64,000 nucleotides of DNA from Nocardiopsis sp. N85. GTDB lineage: Bacteria > Actinomycetota > Actinomycetes > Streptosporangiales > Streptosporangiaceae. The position numbers and the translations under genes were made by a program. Position 1 is the first letter of the stretch. Every line of letters begins with the position of its first letter. The notes beneath the pieces are model-generated. The model searched no databases and was not told the DNA's origin. It saw only the letters and a list, made by a program, of their open reading frames with translations. Positions 48,940 through 56,333 of the stretch are shown in pieces. The stretch covers positions 40,422-104,421 of the forward strand of contig NZ_JARBUT010000008.1 in the NCBI RefSeq assembly GCF_028882275.1. Direction: 5' to 3'.

Positions 48940-50498
48940 TGGAGACTCTGGTCGGTCTCGGGGACGGGCTGGTCGCGGCCCTGACCCCGGGCAATCTGAT
49001 GTGGGCGTTCCTGGGCGTGGTGCTGGGCACCGCGGTGGGGGTGCTGCCGGGTCTGGGCTCGGCGATGGCGGTGGCGCTGCTGCTGCCGGTGACGTTCCGG
49101 CTGGACCCGACGAGCGCGTTCATCCTGTTCGCGGGCGTGTACTACGGCGGGATGTTCGGTGGGGCGACGACGTCGATCCTGCTCAACACCCCGGGGCAGG
49201 CGTCGTCGATCGCGACGACCTACGAGGGCCACAAGATGGCGCTGGCGGGTCGGGCCGCGCAGGCGCTCGGCACCGCGGTGATCGGTTCGTTCTTCGCGAG
49301 CATCGTCGGAACGCTGATCGTGGCGTTCTTCTCGCCGGTGATGGTGGCGTTCGCGCTGAACTTCGGGCCGGGCGAGTACTTCGCGCTGACCGTGTTCTCG
49401 TTCGTGGCGGTGGCCGCCGTGGTGTCGGGATCGGTGCTGCGCGGTGTGACGTCGCTGCTCATCGGCCTGGCGATCGGCGTGGTCGGCATCGACGGACAGA
49501 GCGGCGCGCCACGGTTCGACTTCGGGTCGTCGGTGATGCTCGACGGGATCAACGTCGTCATCGTGACCGTGGGGCTGCTGGCCCTGGGCGAGGTGCTGTA
49601 CGTGGTGGCGCGCGGGAAGTCGGCGCCGGACTTCGCGGCGATCCGCACCGGGCGGCCGTGGTTGAGCCGCCGGGACTGGAAGCGGTCCTGGGGCCCGTGG
49701 CTGCGCGGTACGGCGCTGGGCAGCACGTTCGGGCCGATCCCGGGCAGCGGTGCGGAGATCCCGACGTTCGTGTCGCTGGGCCTGGAGCGCAAGCTCGCCG
49801 CTCGGCGGGCGCGGCGCACGGGCGACCCGGCGGAGAACGAGTTCGGTCGAGGCGCCATCGAGGGCGTGGCCGGGCCGGAGGCGGCGAACAACTCCAGCGC
49901 GGCGGGCACGTTGGTGCCGCTGCTGGGGCTGGGGCTGCCGACGTCGGCGACGGCCGCGATCATGCTGGCGGCGTTCCAGCAGTACGGTCTCCAGCCGGGG
50001 CCGGTGCTGTTCGAACGCAACGCGGAACTGGTGTGGACGCTGCTGGCGTCGCTGCTGATCGGCAGTGTGCTGCTGCTGGTGATCAACCTGCCGTTCGCGC
50101 CTCTGTGGGCGAAGCTGCTGAAGCTGCCCAAGCCGTACCTGTACGGGGGCATCGCGTTGTTCTCGGTGCTGGCGGTGTACGCGATCAACGCCTCGGTGGC
50201 GCACCTGGTGATTCTGCTGGCGGTGGCACTGCTGGGGCTGGTGATGCGGTCGTTCGGGGTTCCGGTGGCGCCGGCGCTGATCGGCGTGGTGCTGGGACCG
50301 ATCGCCGAGACGGAGTTCCGGCGGGCGCTGGCGGCGTCCTCGGGGGATCCGGCGATCCTCGTGGGCAGCGGGATCTCGATCGGCCTGTACGCCCTGGTGG
50401 TGGTGGCCGCCCTCGTTCCGGTGATCGCGGGTCTTCGCCGCCGCGCGGCGGCGAAGACCGCGCAGACGGACGGCCCGGAGCGCGAGCCCGTGTCCTGA
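48939..50498 (+). CDS. tctA: Tripartite tricarboxylate transporter large permease TctA
   Basis: The 12-helix permease subunit, 519 residues (METLVGLGDGLVAALTPGNL). Signatures are GVLPGLGSAMAVALLLPVTF, AGVYYGGMFGGATTSILLNTPGQASS, and the second repeat PIPGSGAEIPTFVSLGLE with ANNSSAAGTLVPLLGLGLPTSATAA. It is the last gene of the tctCBA operon, whose genes all overlap. A complete set and the divergent CitAB-like pair point to a regulated carboxylate uptake system. Confidence 0.95.
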   Translation: METLVGLGDGLVAALTPGNLMWAFLGVVLGTAVGVLPGLGSAMAVALLLPVTFRLDPTSAFILFAGVYYGGMFGGATTSILLNTPGQASSIATTYEGHKMALAGRAAQALGTAVIGSFFASIVGTLIVAFFSPVMVAFALNFGPGEYFALTVFSFVAVAAVVSGSVLRGVTSLLIGLAIGVVGIDGQSGAPRFDFGSSVMLDGINVVIVTVGLLALGEVLYVVARGKSAPDFAAIRTGRPWLSRRDWKRSWGPWLRGTALGSTFGPIPGSGAEIPTFVSLGLERKLAARRARRTGDPAENEFGRGAIEGVAGPEAANNSSAAGTLVPLLGLGLPTSATAAIMLAAFQQYGLQPGPVLFERNAELVWTLLASLLIGSVLLLVINLPFAPLWAKLLKLPKPYLYGGIALFSVLAVYAINASVAHLVILLAVALLGLVMRSFGVPVAPALIGVVLGPIAETEFRRALAASSGDPAILVGSGISIGLYALVVVAALVPVIAGLRRRAAAKTAQTDGPEREPVS

Positions 50499-50506
50499 CG
50501 GACCAT

Positions 50507-50600
50507 GGCCGACCCCTTACTCCCGGGGGTCGGCCTTCACGGTCGACCCTCTACTCCCGGGGGTCGACCCCACGGCCCCCGGCCCGTCCGCCGGGGGCCG
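50507..50600 (+). terminator. Three consecutive hairpins after tctA
   Basis: Three separate stems lie within 95 bp: 50507-50535 (GGCCGACCCC with GGGGTCGGCC), 50541-50569 (GGTCGACCC with GGGTCGACC) and 50573-50600 (CGGCCCCCGG with CCGGGGGCCG). The first two are near copies of each other. The last is the best terminator. Confidence 0.75.
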
Positions 50601-50650
50601 TTCGCGTGCGGAGTGGGGCGAAGGTGCGTCGCTCGGGGAAGGGGCCGGGC

Positions 50651-51304
50651 TTACAAGGGCTCGTCATCGACCTGGATGTCCCACTGGACATTGTCGCCGT
50701 CGACCGAGGTCACCGTGATGGTCGCACCGTAGATCGTGTTGTCGGCGTGGAAGTTGCAGCGGATCTCGTTGCCCACCTCCGCGCGCAGCCCCTGGGAACA
50801 GGCGAAGTTCTCAAGGGTGTGTCCGGCCGCCTCCAGCGCGGCGGTCGACCGCTGGACGACCTGATCGGCGGGAACGATGCCGTCGCTGGCGGTGCCGCTG
50901 TTGCCGCCCTGAGCCGTGGAGTCGTCCCCGGCGGCGGTGTCATCGGTGGGGGTGTCATCGGCGGCGCCGGTGTCGGCCGGCGCGTCGTCGACCTTGATGT
51001 CCCACTGGACGTTGTCGCCGTCGACCGAGGTCACGGTGACGGTCACGCCGAGGGTGTCGCCGCCGCTGGTGAGCTCACAGCGGATCTCGGCACCCACCTC
51101 GGCGGGGAGGTCGTCGGCGCAGGTGAAGTCGTCGGGGGTCTGGCCGACCTGCTCGGCGAGGATCGCGCTCGACCGTTCGGCGACCTGCTCGGCGTCCACG
51201 GAGCCGGGGCCGCCGATGCTGAACGAGCAGCCGGTGGCGAGGAAGAGGGGGAGGGCTCCCAGAACGGCTCCGGTGATGATTCGGTCGGTTCTGATCTGCC
51301 GCAT
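50651..51304 (-). CDS. Lipoprotein with two tandem DUF4333-like domains
   Basis: A 217-residue lipoprotein. ATG 51302-51304 (MRQIRTDRIITGAVLGALPLFLATGC) has AAGGAGT upstream and the lipobox ATGC. Two similar domains follow, each with the pattern VERSTAALEAAGHTLENFACSQGL-like helix, a Cys pair (FTCADDL..RCELT and FACSQGL..RCNFH) and a VTVTSVDGDNVQWDI strand. A Thr/Asp-rich linker joins them. This resembles DUF4333, a surface domain of unknown role in actinobacteria. The tandem arrangement shows an internal duplication. Confidence 0.8.
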   Translation of the reverse strand: MRQIRTDRIITGAVLGALPLFLATGCSFSIGGPGSVDAEQVAERSSAILAEQVGQTPDDFTCADDLPAEVGAEIRCELTSGGDTLGVTVTVTSVDGDNVQWDIKVDDAPADTGAADDTPTDDTAAGDDSTAQGGNSGTASDGIVPADQVVQRSTAALEAAGHTLENFACSQGLRAEVGNEIRCNFHADNTIYGATITVTSVDGDNVQWDIQVDDEPL

Positions 51305-51538
51305 CGCGGACTCCTTGAGTGTGCGGGGAACGTGCCCCCGAACAGACTCCGGAACGCGGTTCGAGGTTCCACGCATACGCGGTCCTCTATGGATCTGTAG
51401 CCTCATCAGCCGATTTATGTCGTTTCCGTGACCGCACACGCACGGCTTGTCAACGCTGTTGGCTTTCCGGCTCCATCCGGACACCCGCACACGAAGCCGC
51501 CCCGCCGCACTTTCCGTGGCGGGGCGGCTTCCCGGTGA

Positions 51539-51712
51539 TCACTTCGAGTCGAGCGCGCCGAGGAGGGCGGTCCACTCGGAGGCGGTGAACCCGAGGTGCC
51601 CGAGTTCGCGGTTCCGTGTGTCGCGCACAGCGGTGATCAGGCCTTCTGAGACCTCAACACAGTCGCCCTGGGCTCCGCTGTAGCTGGACGTGTGCCAGGT
51701 GCTCTCGTTCAC
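51539..51712 (-). CDS. DUF397 small regulator-associated protein
   Basis: A 57-residue protein (MNESTWHTSSYSGAQGDCVEVSEG). The pattern W-x-x-SSYSG-x-x-GDCVEV, then VRDTRN, LGFTASEWTALLGAL, is the DUF397 family, which in Streptomyces pairs with DUF5753-type XRE regulators (BldB-like/WhiJ-type systems). GTG 51710-51712 overlaps the truncated DUF5753 gene by 4 bp (GTGA). Confidence 0.85.
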   Translation of the reverse strand: MNESTWHTSSYSGAQGDCVEVSEGLITAVRDTRNRELGHLGFTASEWTALLGALDSK

Positions 51713-52005
51713 CGTAGTTCTCCTAGGGCTTCTGATGTGAGGGCGTGGGACGCCGCAGGGGGCAGCGCCCAGATCTGTAGGTCTCCGAACACGGCTTGCA
51801 GCCTTGTCACAGCTCGGTCGTCGCTGAGCAGTTCACTGCCCGAGGCGTGTTCCACCTCGACCAAGGGCGTGTTCTGGAGGGAGGTCAGCACGCGGAGCGG
51901 CCCGGAGTGTCCGCCATGACACGGAGCATCCGCTGGTAGGACCAAGATTCGCATATCCCTGGAGGCGGAGAGCTCCAGCAGGTGCTGCAACTGCTCTCGC
52001 ATCAC
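51709..52005 (-). pseudogene. DUF5753 XRE-type regulator, C-terminal piece
   Basis: Ninety-eight residues (MMREQLQHLLELSASRDMRILVLPADAPCHGGHSG...) match the end of DUF5753 proteins, which are normally about 280 residues with an N-terminal Cro/CI helix-turn-helix. No helix-turn-helix is found upstream, where 52006-52250 is non-coding. So the gene is 5'-truncated and probably non-functional. Its DUF397 partner just downstream is intact. Confidence 0.65.
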
Positions 52006-52043
52006 GCGGCAGGCCGAACCCCGCCCTCACCCGTGACCCGCAT

Positions 52044-52086
52044 CCAGCGGGGTGGGGTCCGCCGCCAGTGGACTCCACCCCGCTGG
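52044..52086. terminator. Hairpin 40 bp upstream of the DUF5753 fragment
   Basis: CCAGCGGGGTGG and CCACCCCGCTGG pair, with an internal GG/CT mismatch and a TCC/GGA continuation, around a 9-base loop. It sits in the gap between the truncated regulator and the aldo/keto reductase, and could terminate the latter on the minus strand. Confidence 0.45.
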
Positions 52087-52208
52087 TTCAGCCGTCCTTC
52101 TTGGGCATCGCGGCGCCCCCATGCCACCGTGGTCCCGGCCGCACCTCACCACATCGCCAAACCGCACAACGCGGAGACGACGCCCTGCGTTGACGCGGTT
52201 CATCAAGC

Positions 52209-52237
52209 GTCACCCCCGCGCACACGGGGATGGATCG
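52209..52237. repeat. Solitary type I-E CRISPR-like repeat
   Basis: A 29-bp stretch starting GTCACCCCCGCGCACACGG matches the shape of actinobacterial type I-E repeats, with the inverted arms CCCCG and CGGGG. No second copy occurs within about 100 bp on either side. It may be a relic of an array or a chance resemblance. Confidence 0.4.
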
Positions 52238-52267
52238 GTCGCGGGTGACGTCACCCGCGACCGATCC
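52232..52267 (-). terminator. Terminator spanning the aldo/keto reductase stop codon
   Basis: A perfect 17-bp inverted repeat (GGATCGGTCGCGGGTGA with its complement, 2-base centre) covers the last five codons of the reductase and a few bases beyond. Confidence 0.6.
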
Positions 52268-53126
52268 CCTCCAACGCGGCGAGGTCCTCGTCGGACAGCG
52301 GGAGCCCGGCCCCGACGACGTTCTCGCGCAGGTGCGCGACCGATGAGGTTCCGGGGATCAGCAGGATGTTCGGGGACCTGTGCAGCAGCCACGCCAGGGC
52401 GACCGACATGGGCGCCGCGCCCAGTCGGGCGGCGACGGCGGAGAGCACCGACGACTGCAACGGGCTGAACCCGCCGAGCGGGAAGAACGGCACGTAGGCG
52501 ACACCTTCGGCGGCGAGCCGGTCGATCAGTTCATCGTCGCCTCGGTGGGCGAGGTTGTACATGTTCTGCACGCACACGATCGGCGCGATGCCCTGGGCTT
52601 CGGTGACCTGCTCGGCGGTCGCGTTGCTCACGCCGAGGTGGCGGATGACGCCCTGCTTCTGGAGATCGACCAGCGTCTCGAACGCCTCCGCGATCGACCC
52701 CGCCTGCGGCCCCTGGGCGTCGCCGAGGCGGAGGTTCACCAGGTCCAGCGTCTCGCGCCCGAGGGACTCCAGGTTCTCCTCGACCTGGCGACGCAGTTCC
52801 TCCGGACGGCGCGCCGTGGGCCACCCGCCCTGCGCGTCCCGCCGCGCACCGACCTTCGTCACCACGTGCAGGCCCTCCGGGTAGGGGTGTAGCGCTTCGC
52901 GGATCAGCCGGTTGGTGATGTGCGGCCCGTAGGCGTCGCTGGTGTCGATGTGGGTGATCCCGAGGTCGACGGCCTCGCGCAGGACGGCGATGGCTCCGTC
53001 GTGGTCGGCGGGCGGCCCCATGACCCATGGGCCCGCGAGCTGCATCGCGCCGTAGCCGAAGCGGGTGACGGTCAGATCGCCCATGGTCCAGGTGCCGCCG
53101 GGAAGCGGAGGAGGGTACGCGCTCAT
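52251..53126 (-). CDS. Aldo/keto reductase
   Basis: A 291-residue NADPH-dependent oxidoreductase with a (beta/alpha)8 barrel. Visible are GYGAMQLAG, the catalytic Asp/Tyr in THIDTSDAYGPHITNRLI, Lys in HVVTKVG, a Leu-Asp-Leu-Val-Asn-Leu-Arg strand where the catalytic His would sit, and VIRHLGVSNATAEQV, with the C-terminal cofactor loop IPGTSSVAHLRENV. The YAJO/Aad-like subgroup is likely. The position usually held by His reads NLRLG, so activity may differ. It is divergent from an HxlR regulator, a common pairing for redox-responsive detoxification. Confidence 0.85.
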   Translation of the reverse strand: MSAYPPPLPGGTWTMGDLTVTRFGYGAMQLAGPWVMGPPADHDGAIAVLREAVDLGITHIDTSDAYGPHITNRLIREALHPYPEGLHVVTKVGARRDAQGGWPTARRPEELRRQVEENLESLGRETLDLVNLRLGDAQGPQAGSIAEAFETLVDLQKQGVIRHLGVSNATAEQVTEAQGIAPIVCVQNMYNLAHRGDDELIDRLAAEGVAYVPFFPLGGFSPLQSSVLSAVAARLGAAPMSVALAWLLHRSPNILLIPGTSSVAHLRENVVGAGLPLSDEDLAALEGIGRG

Positions 53127-53193
53127 GCCCCTGTCTTTCGTGTCGATTCGGTGGGTGGTTCCTGATGGAGCCCTTCTTCATAATGGACATGCA

Positions 53194-53219
53194 ACTTCCT
53201 GGCAGGAAGTAGGTACTTC
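53194..53219. promoter_or_regulatory. Overlapping inverted repeats between the reductase and HxlR genes
   Basis: ACTTCCT-GGC-AGGAAGT (53194-53210) and GAAGTA-GG-TACTTC (53206-53219) overlap in the 131-bp divergent intergenic space. Two adjacent palindromes sharing AGGAAGT fit an operator for a dimeric HxlR-type regulator. Confidence 0.6.
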
Positions 53220-53257
53220 AGAGTGCCTTGGTGACCCTCAGGTGACAGGAGTAGGCG

Positions 53258-53722
53258 ATGGGAACGACGACCGCGGCCGAGAAGAGGGCCCAGGCGAAGA
53301 TCGAGTACGACGCGTTCCTGGACGTGTGCCCCAGCAGGAAGCTGCTCGACCGGATCTCCGACAAATGGGTCACCCTGATCCTGTGCGCGCTCGTCGGCGG
53401 GGAGGCCGGGCCCACCGGTGACCGCGCCGGTGACCGGACCGGTGACCACGCCGGCGAGCCGCGGGCGATGCGCTTCTCGGAGCTGGCCCGGACACTCGCG
53501 GGCGTCAGCCAGAAGATGCTCACCCAGACGCTGCGTTCGCTGGAGCGCGACGGCCTCATCACCCGCACCGCGACCGCCACCGTGCCCGTCACCGTCTCCT
53601 ACGAGCTCACCGAACTCGGCCTGTCGCTGTACCACCAGGTGCGCGGCCTCAAGAGCTGGGCCGAGACGCACATGGGCGAAGTCCTCGACAACCGCGCCGC
53701 CCACGACGCCCCCACCTCCTAG
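53258..53722 (+). CDS. HxlR-family transcriptional regulator
   Basis: A winged-helix regulator of 154 residues. The family core is CPSRKLLDRISDKWVTLILCAL, then RFSELARTLAGVSQKMLTQTLRSLERDGLI and VSYELTELGLSLYHQVRGLKSWAE. The Cys in the CPSRKLL region is the usual redox sensor of HxlR proteins. A stretch of about 20 residues made of GDRAG/GDRTG/GDHAG units (about 47-67) is inserted before the recognition helix, encoded by tandem DNA repeats; this is not usual for the family. Likely regulator of the divergent aldo/keto reductase. Confidence 0.88.
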   Translation: MGTTTAAEKRAQAKIEYDAFLDVCPSRKLLDRISDKWVTLILCALVGGEAGPTGDRAGDRTGDHAGEPRAMRFSELARTLAGVSQKMLTQTLRSLERDGLITRTATATVPVTVSYELTELGLSLYHQVRGLKSWAETHMGEVLDNRAAHDAPTS

Positions 53723-53806
53723 GAGCCACCATCACGGCGCGTTCGCTCCGGGGTGCACCCGGCGGGGTCAGAGGTGGTCGAAGAAGCGGTGCCACCAGAT
53801 GGGTGA

Positions 53807-54058
53807 ATGCTCGGGAACGCCGACGTGGCCGAGGGCCTCCAGGCCGGACTCGACGCGCACGTCGGCATGCGGGGCGACCTGCACACGCGGCGCAAGGGGG
53901 ACTTCCGCTCCGACGACACCGTCAAGCGCGAGCTCTACGAGAAGCATGTGCGCGACCGCACGGGCGTCCTCTGTGTCCTGGACGACCGGGACAAGGTGGT
54001 CCGGATGTGTCGGGAGTTGGGGCTGACCGTTCTCCAGGTCGCGGAAGGCGATTTCTGA
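53807..54058 (+). CDS. Fragment of a PNKP-type HAD phosphatase
   Basis: Eighty-three residues (MLGNADVAEGLQAGLDAHVGMRG). The C-terminal part TVKRELYEKHVRDRTGVLCVLDDRDKVVRMCRELGLTVLQVAEGDF resembles the end of polynucleotide kinase 3'-phosphatase domains of the HAD fold, with the acidic DDRDKVV motif. The N-terminal half with the DxDGT catalytic motif is absent. It is therefore probably a remnant of a roughly 150-residue gene, though a small truncated product might still be made. Confidence 0.5.
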   Translation: MLGNADVAEGLQAGLDAHVGMRGDLHTRRKGDFRSDDTVKRELYEKHVRDRTGVLCVLDDRDKVVRMCRELGLTVLQVAEGDF

Positions 54059-54279
54059 GGGCGGGCGTATCACCGCGGTTCGGAGCGGGAGAAAGACGCC
54101 GCCGGGCCGCTCACCGAGTCCGCTTCGTGCCACCGGAAGGGCAGCCGAACGCGGGGCGCGTAGGTGCGCAGGGCGAGCGTGGCCGACGAGGCGGACAGGC
54201 CGACGATGTCGATGGGCCGGGCCACCTCGGCGTGGGCATCCTCGTGGACATCGGCGGGGACGTCGGCCGGGAACGGGCG

Positions 54280-55155
54280 TCACGCGGCCAGGCCGGGGTC
54301 CTTGAAGACCTCACGGCGGTGCCAGTCGACGTGCCCGGCGGCGACCGATGGAGCGGTGGCGGGCAGGAGCAGGTCGCGGCCCGCGAGGTCGGTGACGATC
54401 CGTTCGGCCTCGGCCGAACGGGCCTCGAAGCGCGGGGAGACGTCCAGGGTCAGCTCCCCGGTGAGACCGAGGACGCCGCGGTCGAAGAGCAGGTGGTGGT
54501 TGGAGCACAGGGCGAGGCCGTTGTCGACATCGTCGGGCCCGGCGTGCGACCACCAGCGGACATGGGCGGCCTCCAGCCCGACGGGAACACCGCCGAGCCG
54601 TCCCTCGTAGCCGCAGAACGCGCACCGGTGACCGTAGGCGTCCAGCACGGCCTCGCGGAAGCGGGGGTCGCGGTCGTGCGCCGCGACCCGGCGGCCGTCG
54701 GTGAGGGCGAGGCCCGCCAGGGCGAGGATCTCCTCGTGCAGGGAGGACGGGAAGTTCGCGTCCAGCAGGGCTCGGGCGATACGGGTGCGCAGACCCGGGT
54801 CGTCGGACAGGGCGCGGGAGAACTCGGGGGTGAGGTTCCCCCGGGCGCCGGAGCCGCGCAGTCGGCCCGCGTTGTCCCCGGGATCGCCGCCGTCGTCGGT
54901 GGTGAGCAGCCACAGCCCGTCGTCGTTGGCCAGACGGCGGAAGGGGTAGGCGGGGGTGGTACCGCTCCTGGTCGGCGGAGCGAACTCGTCCAGCAGCAGT
55001 CGGAGGTGCTCCTCGGCCGCGCTGTAGAGGATGGGGGCGTCGCCGTGACGCTGGTGGTGGCCCAGCGCGTAGAGCAGGAGGAGGGGCTTGTGCGGGGCCC
55101 GTTTGCCGTCCTTCCGCCACTGCCTGATCCGACCGACACGCTCTTCCCAGTCCAT
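54280..55155 (-). CDS. HNH restriction endonuclease of the phosphorothioate-DNA-binding type
   Basis: A 291-residue protein (MDWEERVGRIRQWRKDGKRAPHKPLLLLYALG). The N-terminal part matches the sulfur-binding domain of ScoMcrA/SprMcrA-type enzymes, which recognise phosphorothioated DNA. The C-terminal HNH nuclease has C178 and C181 (CAFCGYEG), the catalytic region LEAAHVRWWSHAGPDDVDNGLALCSNHH (H198, C217, H220/H221), and DRGVLGL. Such type IV enzymes cut foreign DNA carrying Dnd modification. No dnd genes are seen here, as expected for a host that must not modify its own DNA. ATG 55153-55155; the longer open frame upstream is not coding. Confidence 0.88.
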   Translation of the reverse strand: MDWEERVGRIRQWRKDGKRAPHKPLLLLYALGHHQRHGDAPILYSAAEEHLRLLLDEFAPPTRSGTTPAYPFRRLANDDGLWLLTTDDGGDPGDNAGRLRGSGARGNLTPEFSRALSDDPGLRTRIARALLDANFPSSLHEEILALAGLALTDGRRVAAHDRDPRFREAVLDAYGHRCAFCGYEGRLGGVPVGLEAAHVRWWSHAGPDDVDNGLALCSNHHLLFDRGVLGLTGELTLDVSPRFEARSAEAERIVTDLAGRDLLLPATAPSVAAGHVDWHRREVFKDPGLAA

Positions 55156-55197
55156 GAGGCACGACCCTAGCGCTGGAGTGCGACGACCGAAATAAGG

Positions 55198-55226
55198 GCG
55201 ACAGGTCGGACAATTCGTCCTACCAT
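55198..55226 (+). promoter_or_regulatory. Candidate promoter giving a leaderless rarD transcript
   Basis: GCGACA (55198-55203) and TACCAT (55221-55226) are 17 bases apart. Initiation would fall at or next to the GTG at 55234. No ribosome site precedes that GTG, which fits a leaderless mRNA. Confidence 0.5.
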
Positions 55227-55233
55227 TGCATTC

Positions 55234-56214
55234 GTGCCGGATTCCAATCGCGGCGTCGCCCTCGGGGCGAGCGCCTTCCTCCTGTGGGGCGTCGCGGCCC
55301 TGTACTGGCCCTTCCTCTCCGCCGCCGAACCCGCCGAGATCCTGGCCCACCGCATGGTGTGGTCCCTGCTCGCGATGTGCGTCTTCCTGTTCCTCGCACG
55401 CCGCGGTTGGAAGTGGCTGCCCGGCGTGATCCGCAGCCCCCGCCGGCTGTTGCCGGTGGCCGCCGCCGCGGTGCTCATCGCCGTCAACTGGTGGGGGTTC
55501 ATCTACTCGGTCTCCACCGCGCAGACCCTCCAGGCGTCGCTGGCGTACTTCATCAACCCCTTGATGTCGGTGTGCCTGGGCGTCGTGCTGTTCTCCGAGC
55601 GCCTGCGCACGGCGCAGTGGATCGCGGTGGCGCTGGGCGTGATCGCGGTCGTGGTGATGACGGTGGGCTACGGCGCCGCCCCGTGGCTGGCCCTGCTCAT
55701 GGGCTCGTCGTTCGCCGCCTACGGCGCGGTGAAGAAGTACGTGGACCTGGACGGGATGCAGAGCCTCACCGTGGAGACCCTGGTGATGTTCCTGCCCGCC
55801 CTGGGATACGTGCTGTTCCTGGAGTTCTCCGGTGTCGGAACGGCGATGTCGGTATCCCCCGCGCACACGGCGCTGCTGGTCGGCGGCGGTTTCGTCACGG
55901 CGCTGCCGCTGCTGCTGTTCGGGCTCGCGGCGCGGCTGGTGCCCTTGAGCGTGATCGGGATGCTCCAGTACATCGCCCCGACCATGATGTTCTTCATCGG
56001 GTGGCTGATCCAGGGCGAGGAGATGCCGCTCGCCCGGTGGGCGGGGTTCGCGCTGGTGTGGCTGGCCCTGAGCGTGTTCGCCTTCGACCAGGTGCGCGGC
56101 GCCCGAGCGCGGTCGGTGCGGCGCCGGGAGGATCGGGAGTCGGCGCGGGAGGCGGAGTCGGCGCGGGAGGCGGAGTCGGCGCGGGAGCGACCGACCACCG
56201 AGCCCTGCGACTGA
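55234..56214 (+). CDS. rarD: RarD-type EamA drug/metabolite transporter
   Basis: A membrane transporter of 326 residues with ten helices and the RarD family features: GVALGASAFLLWGVAALYWPFL, HRMVWSLLAM, NWWGFIYSV, SLAYFINPLMSVCLGVVLFSERL and QYIAPTMMFFIGWLIQGE. RarD members are named for chloramphenicol sensitivity but their substrate is generally unknown. The last 30 residues are a charged, repeated tail (SAREAE units) encoded by an 18-bp direct repeat at about 56145-56190. It is divergent from the HNH endonuclease. Confidence 0.9.
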   Translation: MPDSNRGVALGASAFLLWGVAALYWPFLSAAEPAEILAHRMVWSLLAMCVFLFLARRGWKWLPGVIRSPRRLLPVAAAAVLIAVNWWGFIYSVSTAQTLQASLAYFINPLMSVCLGVVLFSERLRTAQWIAVALGVIAVVVMTVGYGAAPWLALLMGSSFAAYGAVKKYVDLDGMQSLTVETLVMFLPALGYVLFLEFSGVGTAMSVSPAHTALLVGGGFVTALPLLLFGLAARLVPLSVIGMLQYIAPTMMFFIGWLIQGEEMPLARWAGFALVWLALSVFAFDQVRGARARSVRRREDRESAREAESAREAESARERPTTEPCD

Positions 56215-56333
56215 CCTCGGATTTCCCCGCTTCCGGCGAACCGAAACTACAATCCGTGACGTTGTGCTAACGTCGAGTCGCGAGCCGGGTGCGTCCCGGT
56301 TCCCCTCGGTCCGCACGTCCCGGAGGGCACCTC

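Noticed and set aside
51539..51712. Possible one-base frameshift in the DUF397 gene
   Set aside because: A first reading of 51655-51665 suggested an extra base. Recounting showed CAACACAGTC and an unbroken frame of 57 codons.
54060..54270. Minus-strand open stretch (VARPIDIVGLSASSATLALRTYAP) downstream of the HNH gene
   Set aside because: It looks protein-like but lacks a start and has a stop just upstream. It could be the end of a lost gene, but I cannot identify it.
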